Below, one piece after another: positions 35,836-47,904 of a stretch of DNA of 64,000 bases (position 1 is the first letter of the stretch; every line of letters starts with the position of its first letter). Under the pieces are notes generated by a model. The model was not told where the DNA came from and did not search any database. It worked only from the letters and a program-made list of their open reading frames with translations. The position numbers and the translations under genes were made by a program. Origin of the DNA: Heterodera schachtii (taxonomy: Eukaryota; Nematoda; Chromadorea; Rhabditida; Heteroderidae); assembly GCA_023374025.1 (NCBI GenBank), contig SIJG01000011.1, positions 499,191 through 563,190 of the forward strand. The letters are read 5' to 3'.

Positions 35836-36276
35836 CCCCTGTGCATATTTTTCCAATAACTTTCTATAAGTTTTTTATTTTTCATCCAAATCCAAAAAAA
35901 TTTAACATGTTTAGAAACTTTTTCTAAGCTATTGCTTCGCGATTAGACAATTATCAAAAAAGTTATACATGAAAATTCAAAAACGTCATTTTTTGCAGGC
36001 TTACAAATCTTTTTCTTTTTGTAAGACTAATAGAGCATGTGAAGGGCTTTCCAATGATACCAAGATTGTTGGATTTGAATGCCAAAGAATTCGGAGGCAA
36101 ATGCCACAATTTGAGCTAAGGTCTCTTCGAATAGCTCGTCCGCTGTTGATTTTTAAACGGAAAAGTACCAAAATAATAGCCTCGGGATAAAATCAACATT
36201 TTGAAAATTCATTCTAAATGAAAAAATCAATAAAAAGTTTTACCGGATACTGTAAAACAGAAATTTGTGTGCACAA

Positions 36277-36700
36277 TCTTTCCGGGTCCATCTCGGAAAT
36301 CCTGAGATCAGGGTACGAGTTTTTCCAAAACTCCTGGCTCTAAAAATCCACAATATTTAATCCCACCCATCAATATCTTTCATGCGCTACTTTTCGGCGT
36401 CTCCATACAATTCAAAAAATTTAAAAGTTTTTACGTCCAAGAAAAAAAAACAGCGAAATCACTTACAAAATTTGTTTTTTTACAAACAAAAAACAACAAT
36501 TTAATAATAGCAAAATTGTTTTATATGTGTGACAATGTACTGGCTCTAAGTCCACAATATTTAATCCCATCCCATCAATATTTTTCATGCGCTACTTTTC
36601 AAGCACCTCCAGATAATTCAAAAAAATATAAAAGTTTTTAAGTCCAAGAAAAAAAAACAGCGAAATCACTCATTAAAACAAGCATTTTTTACCAAAAGAA
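36277..36700. repeat. Tandem pair of a dispersed repeat
   Basis: 36340-36470 and 36540-36680 are copies of the same block ('tccacaatatttaatccca', 'gcgctacttttc', 'aaaaacagcgaaatcac'); a third copy lies at 26155-26320. The rest of 35930-36790 holds nothing recognised. Confidence 0.65.
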
Positions 36701-36796
36701 ACAAGAATTTAAACAATAGCAACATTTTTAGGTGTGACAATGCAAATCAATCAAAATTCGAAAAGCATCGTAAAACACAAAATGTTTTGATCAGTG

Positions 36797-37122
36797 TGGG
36801 ACAGAGACATTGGGCAACAGCCTGACTTTTTGGGTATAACTAACTCCTTTCAAAGTTGTTCGAATAATATGAATTTGATAGTATTAGGTAGTTCTAAATG
36901 TCCACTAATTTACAAAATTTTAAAAAATTTCATTCATTTCATTATGGCCATAAAAACTTTAAAACTTAGTTTTTCAAATATTTTTAACATACATTTTGAT
37001 TTTTTAATGGATTTTGAAAGTTAATAGGAGAACAGCAATTGAATTATTTCATTCTATCAAAATACAATGAAAGAATTATAACAAAAAAAAACGAAAGTCT
37101 GTCGCCCAATTGTCCCTTTCCT
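36797..37122. repeat. Imperfect inverted-repeat element
   Basis: Left GGGACAGAGACATTGGGCAA against right TTGTCCC/GTCTGTCGCCCAATTGTCCC, inverted. No target duplication defined. Confidence 0.45.
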
Positions 37123-37346
37123 ATTTGGATTTTCGAAATACTATGCTATAAAGGGTATTAGTAGTCGCCAAAATAGGCATAAAACATCAATAATTGTCAT
37201 AATTTTTTTTACCAATCAATCAATGTAGGTTCCATTTTTTAAAATAAAATCTGTTGCTTCTAACTGAGTAAATTTATGATAATTTTTCTTCTGAAAATAC
37301 TCATTTATATTAAAAAATAGACCCAAAGTTTTACATTGTTTCCAAA

Positions 37347-37628
37347 GGCTTTCTGGGTCGTTGATCACGAATCCGGCATCCATTTCGACCTATTCCGAAC
37401 CCCGGACCCGAAGGTCGAAAATAAAATATTTAGTTTCGTTTTTTGGTTCAAAAACAATTTCAAAATAAGAAACAAACTAAAAGTCACTAATGTTTAATAA
37501 AAAAATTTAAACATTTTCGACAAAAATCGAAATTCGAAAAATTTAAATTTTCGTCTTTTTGTCGGGTCCGGGGTTCGGAATTGGTCGAAATGGACGCCAG
37601 ATTTGTGATTAGAGCGACCCAGAAATCC
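37347..37628. mobile_element. Foldback element with long imperfect inverted arms
   Basis: About 62-bp arms (TTTCTGGGTCG..., ATTCCGAACCCCGGACCCGA) face each other at 37350-37412 and 37555-37625. No exact target duplication. A fragment of the same sequence appears at 47860-47895. Confidence 0.65.
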
Positions 37629-37795
37629 TTTTGAAACATGTTTTTTATGATTTTTGAAAGGAAACAAATTTTTTTCCCACAAGGGGTGCAAACATCGGCA
37701 GTAATACCATAAGCCGGTTGGATTGCTAGAAAAAGTTTTTGTGTCTTAGATTTAGTCGGTTTGTAAATTTATCACTCTTTCCCCTTTTTCTCCCA

Positions 37796-40659
37796 TCAAA
37801 AGCAAATAATTGGCGCTTTGTAAATAATGCCAAATTTGTCGTTGAGTTCGGCACATTTTTTGGCCATTTCACTTTGCTCTGTCTGATTACGGTCCTTTTG
37901 CTCAATGCTTCTTCTTTGTTGATTCTTTAGAAACTCTTTGCGTTCGCTCATTGCTTTGGCTTTTGCGCTTTTCCACATCTTTTTCAACATTTTGTCAAAA
38001 TACTTACGATATCCTTTCCAATAAGCCGGATTAAAGACATCTTTTTTTTCTGCTTCGGCTAGTGATTCTTTGGGCGTTGTTGTCGCCTGATTAAAATAAA
38101 AAATTTTCTTCAGTGAAGGACATTTCGAAAATAATAAATGAATTTAAAATTATTTTCAGGGTAAATCATTTTTCCTTATAAATTACATGATAACTTATTT
38201 TTTGATAATCTAATTAAATTTTGGTTGAATAATAAAATATTATTTTCAGATTGAATTAATTGCAAAAAAATAATAATAATTCAAATACATATATTAGAAT
38301 TTAAAAATTTTATCTATTTTTTAACTATAAATTTTCTATGCTGAGAATAGTGATGCTCGATACTTAAATTTCCCGAGACTCGAGACTGAGACTCGATCCC
38401 GAGACCGAAACCCCGAGATCCAAAAAACCCAAGGCTCTGAACTTTGTTAACAGACTTAGCACAAAATTTTTTTTTGCAAATTTGGATTGAATTTCCGTCG
38501 AAAAAGGAATAGTTTAGACAAATTAAAAGAAAAAAAGACTACTTTGAGGGGAACTGATACGATACAAAGCAAAGATAAGGAACAAACCAAGAGCACAAAC
38601 AACTATGGAATTACTCTTACTAATTACTCAAAATGGTCATCATTAGCTTTATTTACCGCGTCCATTTCCGTCTCATTTAATAAGTTAGGGATGCCAACGA
38701 GTGGGTAGAGTTCCTCCATTTTGTACGCAGCATCTTCATTTTTGAACTTCGTATCAAAATATAACTTCGAAAGAAGGTTTAAATTTTTCAATATGCCAAA
38801 AAATGTCGCCGATTTGCCATTAATTTCAAATTGTGGCACAGCCAACTTGGCAGGCATTTTTTCAGCAGCAATTAAAGGAGTTAAAATAGCTAGGAAAAGT
38901 AGCGTAATTATTGAAATTTAACAACAACAAAAAAATCATAACCAAATAAATAAGAGAATAAAATTTTACGGCTAACCAGAGAGCATCGCAAATTGTGAAT
39001 GTCCAATCGGTGCCGGGTCGTTACTCAAAAACCATCAAAATAAAAAATTTGACAAAAAATTATTCATAACTTCGCCCAAAATGAATCAATTTTTACAATC
39101 TTTATAAAGTTCGATAGCTCTAATGTGCTCTATTAGCTTTCAAAATTTCAAAAAAATCCGTCAAGTTTCTAAAAAGTTATGAGCGAAGGAACTCAAAAAA
39201 CCTTGAACATTTTTGGTCATAACTTTATTTAACTTAACGAAACTTTTTGAAATATTGCAGGATAATAGAAAACATTTAGGGCTATCGAATAATACACAAT
39301 ACCACGATTATAAAATTTGGTTGCTTTTTAGCAAAGTTATATCAACAAAAAAAAAGAAGTCATTTTGATGGTTTTTGAGTAACGTCATAGCACCGTTCCA
39401 ATCGCTTTAAAAACAATTTTTATCGTGTAGATTATGTCTCGGGTTTTGGCTCAGGCGCCAAAAATGATCAAAAAATCGACCATTTAAACAACACAGGACA
39501 ATCTCCGAGCCCGGCTGTATTCCAATCGGGCCAAATCCATGCCGAATCCTGGCGCAAGTCGTCACAATTCATTTCTAATTTGCAGTTATGGGCATTTTAA
39601 TCGCTACTCATTTAGATAAATACAAATTTAACCAACAAAGCCCCACCAATATTCCGTTTGGAAAATTTTATAATTTTTAAAATCTGTTTTAGGAATTATT
39701 TGTCATTAATCTGGCAGTTTTATGCCGAAATTCTTGCACAATTAATTAAGACTCAGCTGACCATTGCTATTCACATAGAAAGAATGGCACTCAAACCTTC
39801 GAGCACACCCAAAACGGTAAAAACCCAACTCGTACTATTTTAGAGTATCTTTTTTTCTCTGTTCTCTGATGACGTAACGCTGTCTCGCTTTTTTCTGTTT
39901 CTCTATTTACTACATAATAGTACGAGTTGGGTTTCGTCCACCCAAAACTCGGAACATACCTTCGATGTATATTCTGACAAAATGTTCATGTAAAACATCC
40001 AAATATTTGCTGATTTTTTTGCATTCAGGCAAATCCGGCTTCTCCTCCCCGCTACTCTTTTTGTGTATTATACTCTTCAATTTGGCACATCGCCATTTGT
40101 TTTGCCATTTGCTTCTCATTCGATACATTGTGCCAAGTTTGGCCTCAAATTTTTGTGCCAAATGCTCTTTTTGTTCATCAAAGCTCAATGTGTGGTCAGA
40201 TAAAAAAGCGGATTTTACTACATTTTCTTGGCAATATTTGTCAAAATAAACGTTTCCTTTTACAAAAGCAAGAAATGCATCAGATTCCGATTCATGATCA
40301 ATCTAATTGGGATGGTCATTAAGGATAAATTCATCAAAATTTTCACAGACTCTTCCAGTACCGCAAAAAAAAATTATTTTTTACAATTATTTTTACAATT
40401 AGACCTAAATCCCCATTATTACATATATTTTTTTTGCAAAAACTACAAATAACTTTGTAAAAATGCTAAAAATTTCCTAATTTGGTTTTGCATTTTTTTG
40501 CAACATAATCCTACTAATTTTAATATTTAATTATTGTTTCATGGCAATTTAATTTAATTTAATTATAAAACAAACCGTTTCCAAGTCTTCTTTTGAAATT
40601 GAAAAAACAGTAAAGTAAAAAACTAATATAAAAATTGCATTAATAAAATAGAAATGCAT
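37796..40659 (-). CDS. Gene C: intact four-exon secreted protein, cluster family
   Basis: Exons 40659-40576, 40302-39960, 38889-38657 and 38086-37796 join with the same phases as gene B (0, 1, 0), giving 316 residues. Exon 1 signal peptide: MHFYFINAIFILVFYFTVFS. Exon 2: SDAFLAFVKGN, then LGTMYRMRSKW, then YLDVLHEHFVRIY. Exon 3: LAVPQFEINGKSATFFGIL. Exon 4: KKMWKSAKAKAMSERKEF and CAELNDKFGIIY. Donors include GTATGT and GTAAAT. Intron 2 (38890-39959) contains a foldback element. Family unrecognised; shared intron phases with B show common descent despite strong divergence. Exon 3 reads open slightly beyond the chosen donor, so its 3' limit is less certain than the rest. Confidence 0.78.
39010..39396. 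mobile_element. Foldback family copy in gene C intron 2
   Basis: Ends GTGCCGGGTCGTTACTCAAA and, inverted, TTGAGTAACGTCATAGCACC; 8-bp duplication TCCAATCG (39002-39009 and 39397-39404). Interior shares 'gctatcgaataat' / 'gttcgatagctc' and 'ggttgct' blocks with other copies. Confidence 0.8.
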
Positions 40660-41164
40660 TGAATTTTTTTTTAATAAAAATGAATGAACGAATGATGGAT
40701 TTATCGCTTTAAGCATGCAATATTTTACGAGAATTTTTTCCATTAATGATTAGTTACGTGTCATTTATATTTTATTATAATATTTTTATATAATTTTATG
40801 TTAAGAATAATTTATTACTTCTTTACATAAAAAAATATAATAATCCAAATCTAAAAATCTTCAATATCTTTTTCCACATTTTGGAAGTTTTTTAAGGCCA
40901 CAATAAACACATAGTTATTAAAGAATTCACAATGCTAGATTGAGAAGAAATGATTGCTTAATTTTTTAATGTTTTTGAACAATTTCACTTGAAATTTCGG
41001 CAAATTTAATCGGTTCAAAAATAGAGATTTTTTTTGGTTTCTCCACACCTCGGGAATAAATTTTATGATTATTTGAGGTTATAAAAAGGCATTATTATAA
41101 TTTTAAGTTAAACATAATATTATATATATAATATATATATTGATTTCTAGTTATTTATTAAGAA

Positions 41165-41971
41165 ATGAGAAAGAATTATTTCCTTATAATATTAATTTCC
41201 ATATTCGTTTCTTTTAATTCGTTATTTGTCCAATTAATTGTGGATTCATTAACGGTAATAGCAAAAATATTTTTAATTAAAAGAAATTGAAAAAAATTTG
41301 TATAAAATTTTCAATAGATTGAAGACGACGCATTTGTTGCATTTGTGAAAGGGCCTGACAATTTTAAGCAATTTTTTGAGCACAAGCAAGTGACAGACAG
41401 CCAAAGCAAGGAATTGTTGGCACGGATTTATGGCATTCATCTTGGCACATTGTATTACATGCGAAATAATTGGCATTGTGCCAATGTTAGGGAAGAATTG
41501 CAGAAATTCTTTGACCAGGAGGAATGCGATCGTGGTCAAAATTATTTGGACATTCTCTACGAGTATTTGGCAAATGTTTACGCCGGGCATGAACCAGCGG
41601 TGAGGCCGCTTTTCGTTGACAATGGATTTCAAAATCGTTACTCATTTGTCAAAGTCGTGGCCGAATTGGCCCAAACATCGAGAAACACTTTTTGTCATCC
41701 GACTTACATTTATAATGAAAATTCGGTCAATGTAAAAGTTCCTCTTCTTCTATTTCACCTTCAAAATGAGGAAGAATGGGCTCATTGGAAGGCAAATTTG
41801 GCACAAAACTCACAAAAGCAGCGAAGGGATGATGAACAATTTCGAGCAAAATTTGATGAAATAATGAAAAAACTGTTTAAAAAGCTGGGCGAAAAAACGG
41901 TGGAAAATGGGCTTGAAAACGAAGGAAAATTGGCACCTGGAAATCCATCTGGACCAAATGGACAGGTTTGA
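41165..41971 (+). CDS. Gene D: two-exon secreted protein, cluster family
   Basis: Exon 1 41165-41254 encodes signal peptide MRKNYFLIILISIFVSFNSL. A 63-bp intron (GTAATA...TTTCAATAG) is phase 0. Exon 2 41318-41971 gives 247 residues in total. The N-terminal domain matches B/C/E: EDDAFVAFVKGP, LGTLYYMRNNWHCANV, YLDILYEYLANVYAG. The next part (RYSFVKVVAELAQTSRN...) aligns with the exon-3 domain of the others, but here it is fused without an intron. The C-terminus is charged (KFDEIMKKLFKKLGEKT). No recognised family. Opposite strand from A-C, suggesting an inverted duplication. The best single-gene representative of the family because it needs only one splice. Confidence 0.85.
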
Positions 41972-42235
41972 CACGCACGGCATCCATATAAAATCTAAAC
42001 TTAAATTTTTTTGCTTTGCGGAATTTTTTACTGTAAAAAATTAAATGTTTTTTTTCAAAATTTATCGAAAAACAAAAAAAAAAGAATAAAGTAAAAAATC
42101 TTGTAAAAGCGCAAAAAAATTCAAATAAACTCCGACATTTTAAGGCATTTCCTGTCAACAATGAACAATGTAATTTGAAAAATAATAATTGTTTTTATGA
42201 CATCATTATGGGCTTGCCAAATTACACCATGGCAA

Positions 42236-42860
42236 ATGCGGTGAGTTGTGAGTTGAGCCCGGCGGGAACGGAATTCCCGGGATATTCCATGCAATATCTC
42301 CTCTTTCCCGTTTTCCATCATTTTTTCTGGATGGGATAATTACGGAACAGAAAATGGCCGCTTTTTTCGTTTCACGTTCTCGCAAAATTTTTTTATCGGG
42401 TGTGTGAAATTACTTAAAATTCGCTATTGTTGGCGCTTTTTCAACAAAATTTTTGTCATAACTTTGCCAAATCGATATAGACTTTTTGGCATTGCCATTT
42501 GATAGCTTAAAAGTCCTCTATTTTCGAAAAAAAATTCATAAATTTGTTAAGCACTAGTAATTAATGGGCTGGGTTATGTAAAAACATGTTTTTTCCTGGC
42601 TTCTCCATGCTCTGAAAATAAACAAAAAAAATTTGGAGATGAATTTTTGAGAGATTTTTCATTTTCAGGGGTGTTTTGAAAATTTTCGTGTCGATTCTTA
42701 GGGGGTGTATTTTTCCTTTTTATTGCATTTTTGTTAACAAATTTTGGGCAAAACGCCAAAATAGGTGAAAATAAGTTTTTTAAATTTTTTTAGCTGCTAA
42801 AAATATAAACCTAGAAAATAGGTGCTAATAACTCGAAAAGTAGCTTAACAACATCCCAAA
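42236..42860. repeat. Repeat patchwork between genes D and E
   Basis: 42254 carries a lone GAGCCCGGCGGGA end of the 7073-7263 family. 42400-42560 resembles the foldback interior ('catttgatagcttaaaag'). 42600-42850 is an inverted copy of the dispersed family at 2930-3180 and 16385-16630, joined to a block also present at 15230-15365. Confidence 0.6.
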
Positions 42861-43346
42861 AAAATTCCCAGCCCTAGTAATTAATGTTTATGATTTTGTT
42901 TTTCCTTTTTCTAAATCTTTTGGTGGAAAATTTTGAATAGTCAAAAGCTTCAGATTGAAGACAAAGCTTTCCTTGTTTTTGTGAAGAGGAACGAAAATTT
43001 TGTGAAAATTTTAAACCATATTGCTGATAAACGAAAAAAAATTGACGATTATTATAAAGAATGTGACATTCAAGATTATATCAGAAAATTCGAAATGAAC
43101 AGTGGCCTTCTGTATTTGATGAGAAAAAAATGGCATTGTGCCAATGCAAAAATTAAAATTGGAAATGAATGCGAAAATTTTCGGCATTATTTGGACATTT
43201 TGTATGAATTCCTGTTCAGAGTGCGGTTCGGCATTGGGGCTGTGAAGCCGGCATTTCAATTAAGTCAACGTGATTCAAAGTAAAGCATATCATACAATGC
43301 TAGGACCAATAAATAGTATCAAAAACATAATTTTTAAAAAATAACC

Positions 43347-43700
43347 ATGAAAATGGGCGTTACTCAAAAAACTATCAAAAAAAAAAAATTTTTGATATAA
43401 TTTTGCTCATAAGCAACCAAATTTTTAAATCATGATAACATTCGATAGCCTTGCAAAATTTAAGAAAATTTCATTTAGTCTCAAGAATGTTATGACTTAT
43501 GACCAAAATGTTCAAAAAAGTTGGTTTTTTGAATTTCTCAGGTCACAACTTTAAACTTAGCGATTTTTTTTTTTGGAATTCGCAGGATAATATAAAACAC
43601 TTAGGGCTATCGATTTAAAATTTAACTCATTTTTTGGACGATGTTATGAATAATTTTCTGTCAAAAATTTTCCATTGATAGGTTTTTTACTAACGCGAAT
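43347..43700. mobile_element. Foldback family copy inside gene E
   Basis: GCGTTACTCAAAAAACTATC at the left and, inverted, GATAGGTTTTTTACTAACGC at the right, with the shared 'gctcataagcaacc' and 'ttcgatagcc' interior. No exact target duplication was recognised. It splits exon 2 from exon 3 of gene E. Confidence 0.65.
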
Positions 43701-44007
43701 TTTGGTGGTTTTTGCGGAACCGCTCAGTTGGGCGCGCACGGTTGGGCGCCAGCATGTTTTTCCACTATAGCTTTTTTATTTGTTATCCAAATCCAATAAT
43801 CTTGGTATCATTCGAAAGCTCTTAAGATGCTCTATTAGCATTACAAAAAGCGAAAAGATTTTCAAGCCTGGAAAATATTTTATTAAGAAAAACTCCAAAT
43901 TTCGACTTTTTTGCAATTTTCATGTATAACTTTTTTGGTAATTGTTTGATCGTGAAGCAATACCTTAGTAAAAGCTTCTAAACATGTTAAGCTTTCAAAT
44001 GATACCA

Positions 44008-44038
44008 AAAAAGTTGTGGGTTCAATTCCCACCACGGG
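44008..44038 (+). repeat. tRNA 3'-arm-like fragment
   Basis: GTGGGTTCAATTCCCAC forms a perfect T-arm (5-bp stem, TTCAATT loop) followed by CACGGGC. No D or anticodon arm is upstream, so it is a fragment. A second T-arm-like piece (AGATTCGAACCCTGCC) lies at about 55596-55611. Confidence 0.35.
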
Positions 44039-44890
44039 CTGACCTTTTACACCTCCGCCATCCACCAAATTCCTACATTATATATTATTTTTTTAATTTA
44101 GGAAAGTTGGCAAAAAATTGGTAAAAATTTTGGAATCGCTGAATAGGGCATCGGCTTTATTTATTGGCAAGGATTATTTGAACCAAAGATTACCGACCAT
44201 AAAATTATCAAATGAAAATGAGTTGAATTATGTAACAAACGCAGTCGTTGACCATGGGGAATGGAAAGGAAAGGCCAAAAAATAAAACATTTACAAAAAT
44301 AAAATAAATATATAAAAATTATAATTACATTTTTTAAGGAGATCCAAAATTGGCATTGGCATTGGCATTTAAATATAAAATTGTTCAAATAGCGAAAGAG
44401 TCAAAAGCAACAGCAACAGAGAAGCAAATAAATCCCGGACCTTTAGAAGGTATTCTGTAAAAATATGTTGATTATATTAATTGAAAAAAAATTCTTACAT
44501 TTCAAAAAAATAAACATAAATGTGTCCCTAATGATTCAACCGTTGAAATGTCCAAAAAATGTAAAATTTTATGTAAATTAAATTCATTAAGATATGTTTA
44601 ATATTGTTAAAAACTCAAAATAATAAATATATATATATATATATATAAATTGCTAATTTTTCGTTTTGCGCAAAATCTTTTAATTGCCCATATTTTAGTC
44701 GTTTAAATCCAATTTTTAATTTTTTTTTTTTTTTTTTTAAGATTTAATGCTTTACAAAGTATTTGACGAGGAATTGGAAGAAATGCTCTAAAAATGGACA
44801 AAAATAGTATCTGAGGAAAAGGCCGAATTGGACGCAATGAATGAACAAATTAAACAAATTGAAGAAAATGATGTGAAAAGGCTTAATTAG

Positions 44891-46400
44891 TAAGAAAAAT
44901 ATATTTTCCATTTCTTAGATTTAACTAAATATTCCGTTCTTTTTTGATAAATATTTTGCACATTTTAATCAGGGTTGCGATCTGTCCTGATTTATCAGAT
45001 TTGTCCTGATTTGGAGGGTCCAAATCTGACAAAATATAAATGTCATGATTTGTCAGATTTGTCCTGATTTGGAGGTAGCGACCAAATTTTGTCCTGATTT
45101 CTTAAATAAACTCATACTTTTGAAATTTTGTGGCATAAAGTCATTAATTTATCAAAAAAATATAAGATTTTTGGCAAAATTTGGTCATTTTTTGACAAAA
45201 TTCTGTTAAAATTGCACTAAAAATCGCAAAATTTTTCACGGCGGCGCCTATCGGCACCGCCGGACGCCCGCCCCTCCCCTGTCCATACCCCAAAATTTTG
45301 AAAAAATTTGCGGCAAAAAAAAAGCGTTTTTAAACGCAAGGAAAAGTCGTCGCTTGGCCTTTAATTGCAAAAATTGGCCTTTTTTGGTGAAAATCTGTTA
45401 ACAAATCAGAACGAACACAAAAAAAAATTTTCCGGCGGCGCCTACCGGCACCGCCGGACCCCCTTCCCTCGCCCGTTCACCAAAAGATTTTTTTTGGAAA
45501 AATGCGCCCCGAATGCACTGAAATTTACGATTTGCTTATTTCCTCCTCAAAATTGTTAAAAATGATCATGGGAGGTGAAAAATATAATATTTGATACATG
45601 CGTGACAGGACATTTAGACAATGGGTGAATTCTTTTGGACAGAATGAACAAATGGACAAATGGTTTTAGCAACAAAAAAAAAAATTTAAGACGAAAGTCT
45701 TAGGTTTTTGGAACGGGAATTTTTTTCTGTTCGGTTTATTCTCCGTCTAATCTTTTTTTTATATATCGAAATGCTTCTTCTTGTCTCTAAGACCTTGAAA
45801 TTTCGACGGACATTAATTCTTTTTTTATTGGCAAATTTAATTTCATGAAAATTTATGATTAGAGACCGAACATATCATATGTTGTGGAAGTGCAACTAAT
45901 TTTTCGGCATATTTCTAACATTTTGAGCTTTTAAAAAATGAGAAATTTTTAAAATTTCATATTTTTCATGAAAAAACATTTTTTGATTTTTGCAAAAAAT
46001 TTTTGATTCAAGGTTTTTTCCATAACGAAAAACAAAACTTTATATTTTACCAAATTGTTCATTTTCAAATTGAAACCCTTGTCTAAAGCCTTTCTCTGTT
46101 CTGTGCTTGCTTCTCTAAAACGGAATTTTTATCTTTTTTATGATTGGGTTGTCTGTCGAAACTTTTTTTACAATTCTTTTTTATTTATTTAAACATTGGG
46201 TGGTACTGTCATTGACTTACCGTAGCCTTTTTATTGTTCCATGAAATTGTTCTATTTCTTTTGCTATCCTTTTTTATTACTTTTATTATTTTCTACATTT
46301 TCTCTCTGTCTGATAAAAACTTTGCTTTGAGATTTACCGACTATGGATAACAAAAAAATAAAAAATAAATTTTAAAGATTTAAAACAAATGAGAAAAAAG
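44891..46400. repeat. Repeats downstream of gene E
   Basis: 44970-45120 has repeats of TTTGTCCTGATTT starting with CAGGGTTGCGA, probably one end of a hAT-like element. Two near-identical GC-rich palindromes (CGGCGGCGCCTAYCGGCACC...) are at 45239-45263 and 45432-45457. 45715-45890 is an inverted copy of the 3'-flank block of genes A and B. No gene seen. Confidence 0.65.
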
Positions 46401-47426
46401 CCTATATAAAAAAACAAAATTATTGTTAAAATTGCTAAATTATTAACAATAAATTTTTAATGAATCAGTTAATTGAAAGAATTAGTTTTTCTGATAATTT
46501 CAAAAAAATGCTCAAAAACTTTTTGCTTAAAAATTACACATTTTCTTAATTAACAGAATCTAAAAATAGGCAAACAAATTCAGGCCATTACTTTTTTATT
46601 TGCCAACCAAGCAACAATTTTTATATCATTCGATCGCCAAATTTCAGTAAATTAAGCTAAGGTTCAAAAAAAGTCAATATTTTGTGATTTTTTCTGCCTT
46701 TTTAGGTGTCTATTTTAGGATTTTTTTGTGCCTAAAAAATGAAACTCAAATAATAGATATAAGATATTTTTAAGGTATTTTTTTTGACGTTTCGGTACAG
46801 CAAAGTGTATGAGACAATTTCATGCTAAATTAAAAAAATTATTTATTTAAAATTTAATTTCTAATCAAATATTTTTGTCAATATTTTTAAATATTTTCGT
46901 AATTTCGCAAATTTTTCCTACATTTCAAAATTTCTTATGAAAATTCATTATTTATTTCTTAGTAAAAAATTCATTCCTTAGCCTCATTTTTAATTTTTTT
47001 TTTTTTTTTTGTAAATATTTTAATGAAATTTCGTGAATTTTATCAACAAATATTTATAGGCCCTATCAACAAGATAATAGAAAAAAAATGTTTATAATGG
47101 TAATTGGTATAATAAAGTTGGAAAGGCACAGATAGTGAGTAACTACAGAGACAGAAAGAGAGAGAGAGAGAAGAGAGAGAGTGAGAGAGAGAGAGAAAGT
47201 GAGAGAGAGCGAGGGAGAGAATTGAGAGAGATAGAGAGCGAGAGAGAAACCAGGGACGGTCCCAGGGGAGCTTATTTGTTAGGTAGTATGAGGGTTACGT
47301 ATCCCCCCCCCCCCCGCCCCTCCCTAAAACCCCTCCGCACCCGAAATTTTTAAGGAAAAATAGTTTTTTTTTACTGAAAACTTTAGATTTTCTTTGTTGG
47401 TATCTCCCAAAATCTACACCAAAAAA
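46401..47426. other. Intergenic with a short GA tract
   Basis: 47139-47249 is GA-rich like the large satellite, followed by poly-C at about 47301. Nothing else recognised. Confidence 0.5.
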
Positions 47427-47623
47427 TTAAGCAAAAACAGTAGCATATAAATTATAATCAGAGACGCATGAAATACATGCCAAGGCATTGACCATTCGTC
47501 TTTTTTGTTCCTTGATACAATTCAGCAACTGTATTAGTTCATCCTCATCCTGTTCATTATTATTATTGCCCATACGTTTTCGTCTTCTTACAATTTTGGG
47601 TTCATAAAAAGACGGTGTTTTTG
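47427..47623 (-). CDS. Possible terminal exon of an unknown gene
   Basis: After a CATTTTAAG acceptor a 64-codon frame runs to TAA: PSFYEPKIVRRRKRMG, a run of Asn, then EQDEDELIQLLNCIKEQKRR. The basic RRRKR patch followed by an acidic stretch looks protein-like rather than random, but there is no family match and no upstream exon was identified. It could be the end of a gene interrupted by the hAT debris at 47.9-49 kb. Confidence 0.35.
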
Positions 47624-47904
47624 CTTAAAATGAAAAAATTAAATCAAAATTTAAAACCAATAAAGAAGCTAATTGAAAATTTAATTATTTATAGGGCTGC
47701 CGAGGAAAAGAATTTTCTTGCTGTAATTTAGCAGGATTGAAAAGCACGAAAAACATATTTTTCGTTTTGTTTAAAGCTTCTAGGATGGACTTAGATCGGG
47801 CCAGAACGTTTTCGCGTGAGTGCCTATTAGGACTGAAATTGGTCGGATGTGTGCCGAACATACATTTTGACCTATTTCGAATCCCAAACCCGATTTCAAA
47901 CAAT

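Larger units (their letters stand above)
42884..44890 (+). pseudogene. Gene E: degraded secreted-family member
   Basis: Candidate exon 1 42884-42922 (MFMILFFLFLNLL) is followed by an unusually short 31-bp GTGGAA...TTCAG intron. Exon 2 from 42954 reads IEDKAFLVFVKRNENF, LLYLMRKKWHCANAKIK, YLDILYEFLFRVRFG and stops at 43283. About 44102-44285 encodes an exon-3 homologue (KKLVKILESLNRASALFIG). About 44340-44432 may be another exon (KIVQIAKESKATATEKQ). 44743-44890 is an exon-4 homologue (VFDEELEEML, stop, KWTKIVSEEKAELDAMNEQI) with an in-frame TAA near 44790. Insertion of a foldback element between exons 2 and 3, plus the stop, argue for a pseudogene. A short secreted product from exons 1-2 remains possible. 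Confidence 0.6.

Noticed and set aside
35608..35885. Gly-rich and Pro-rich frames
   Set aside because: Produced by poly-C/poly-G tracts and short repeats.
38624..38857. Separate gene starting MPAKLAVPQFEIN
   Set aside because: It is exon 3 of gene C: an upstream TTTTCCTAG acceptor and the phase match to exon 2 extend it, and the homologous exon in B has no start codon.
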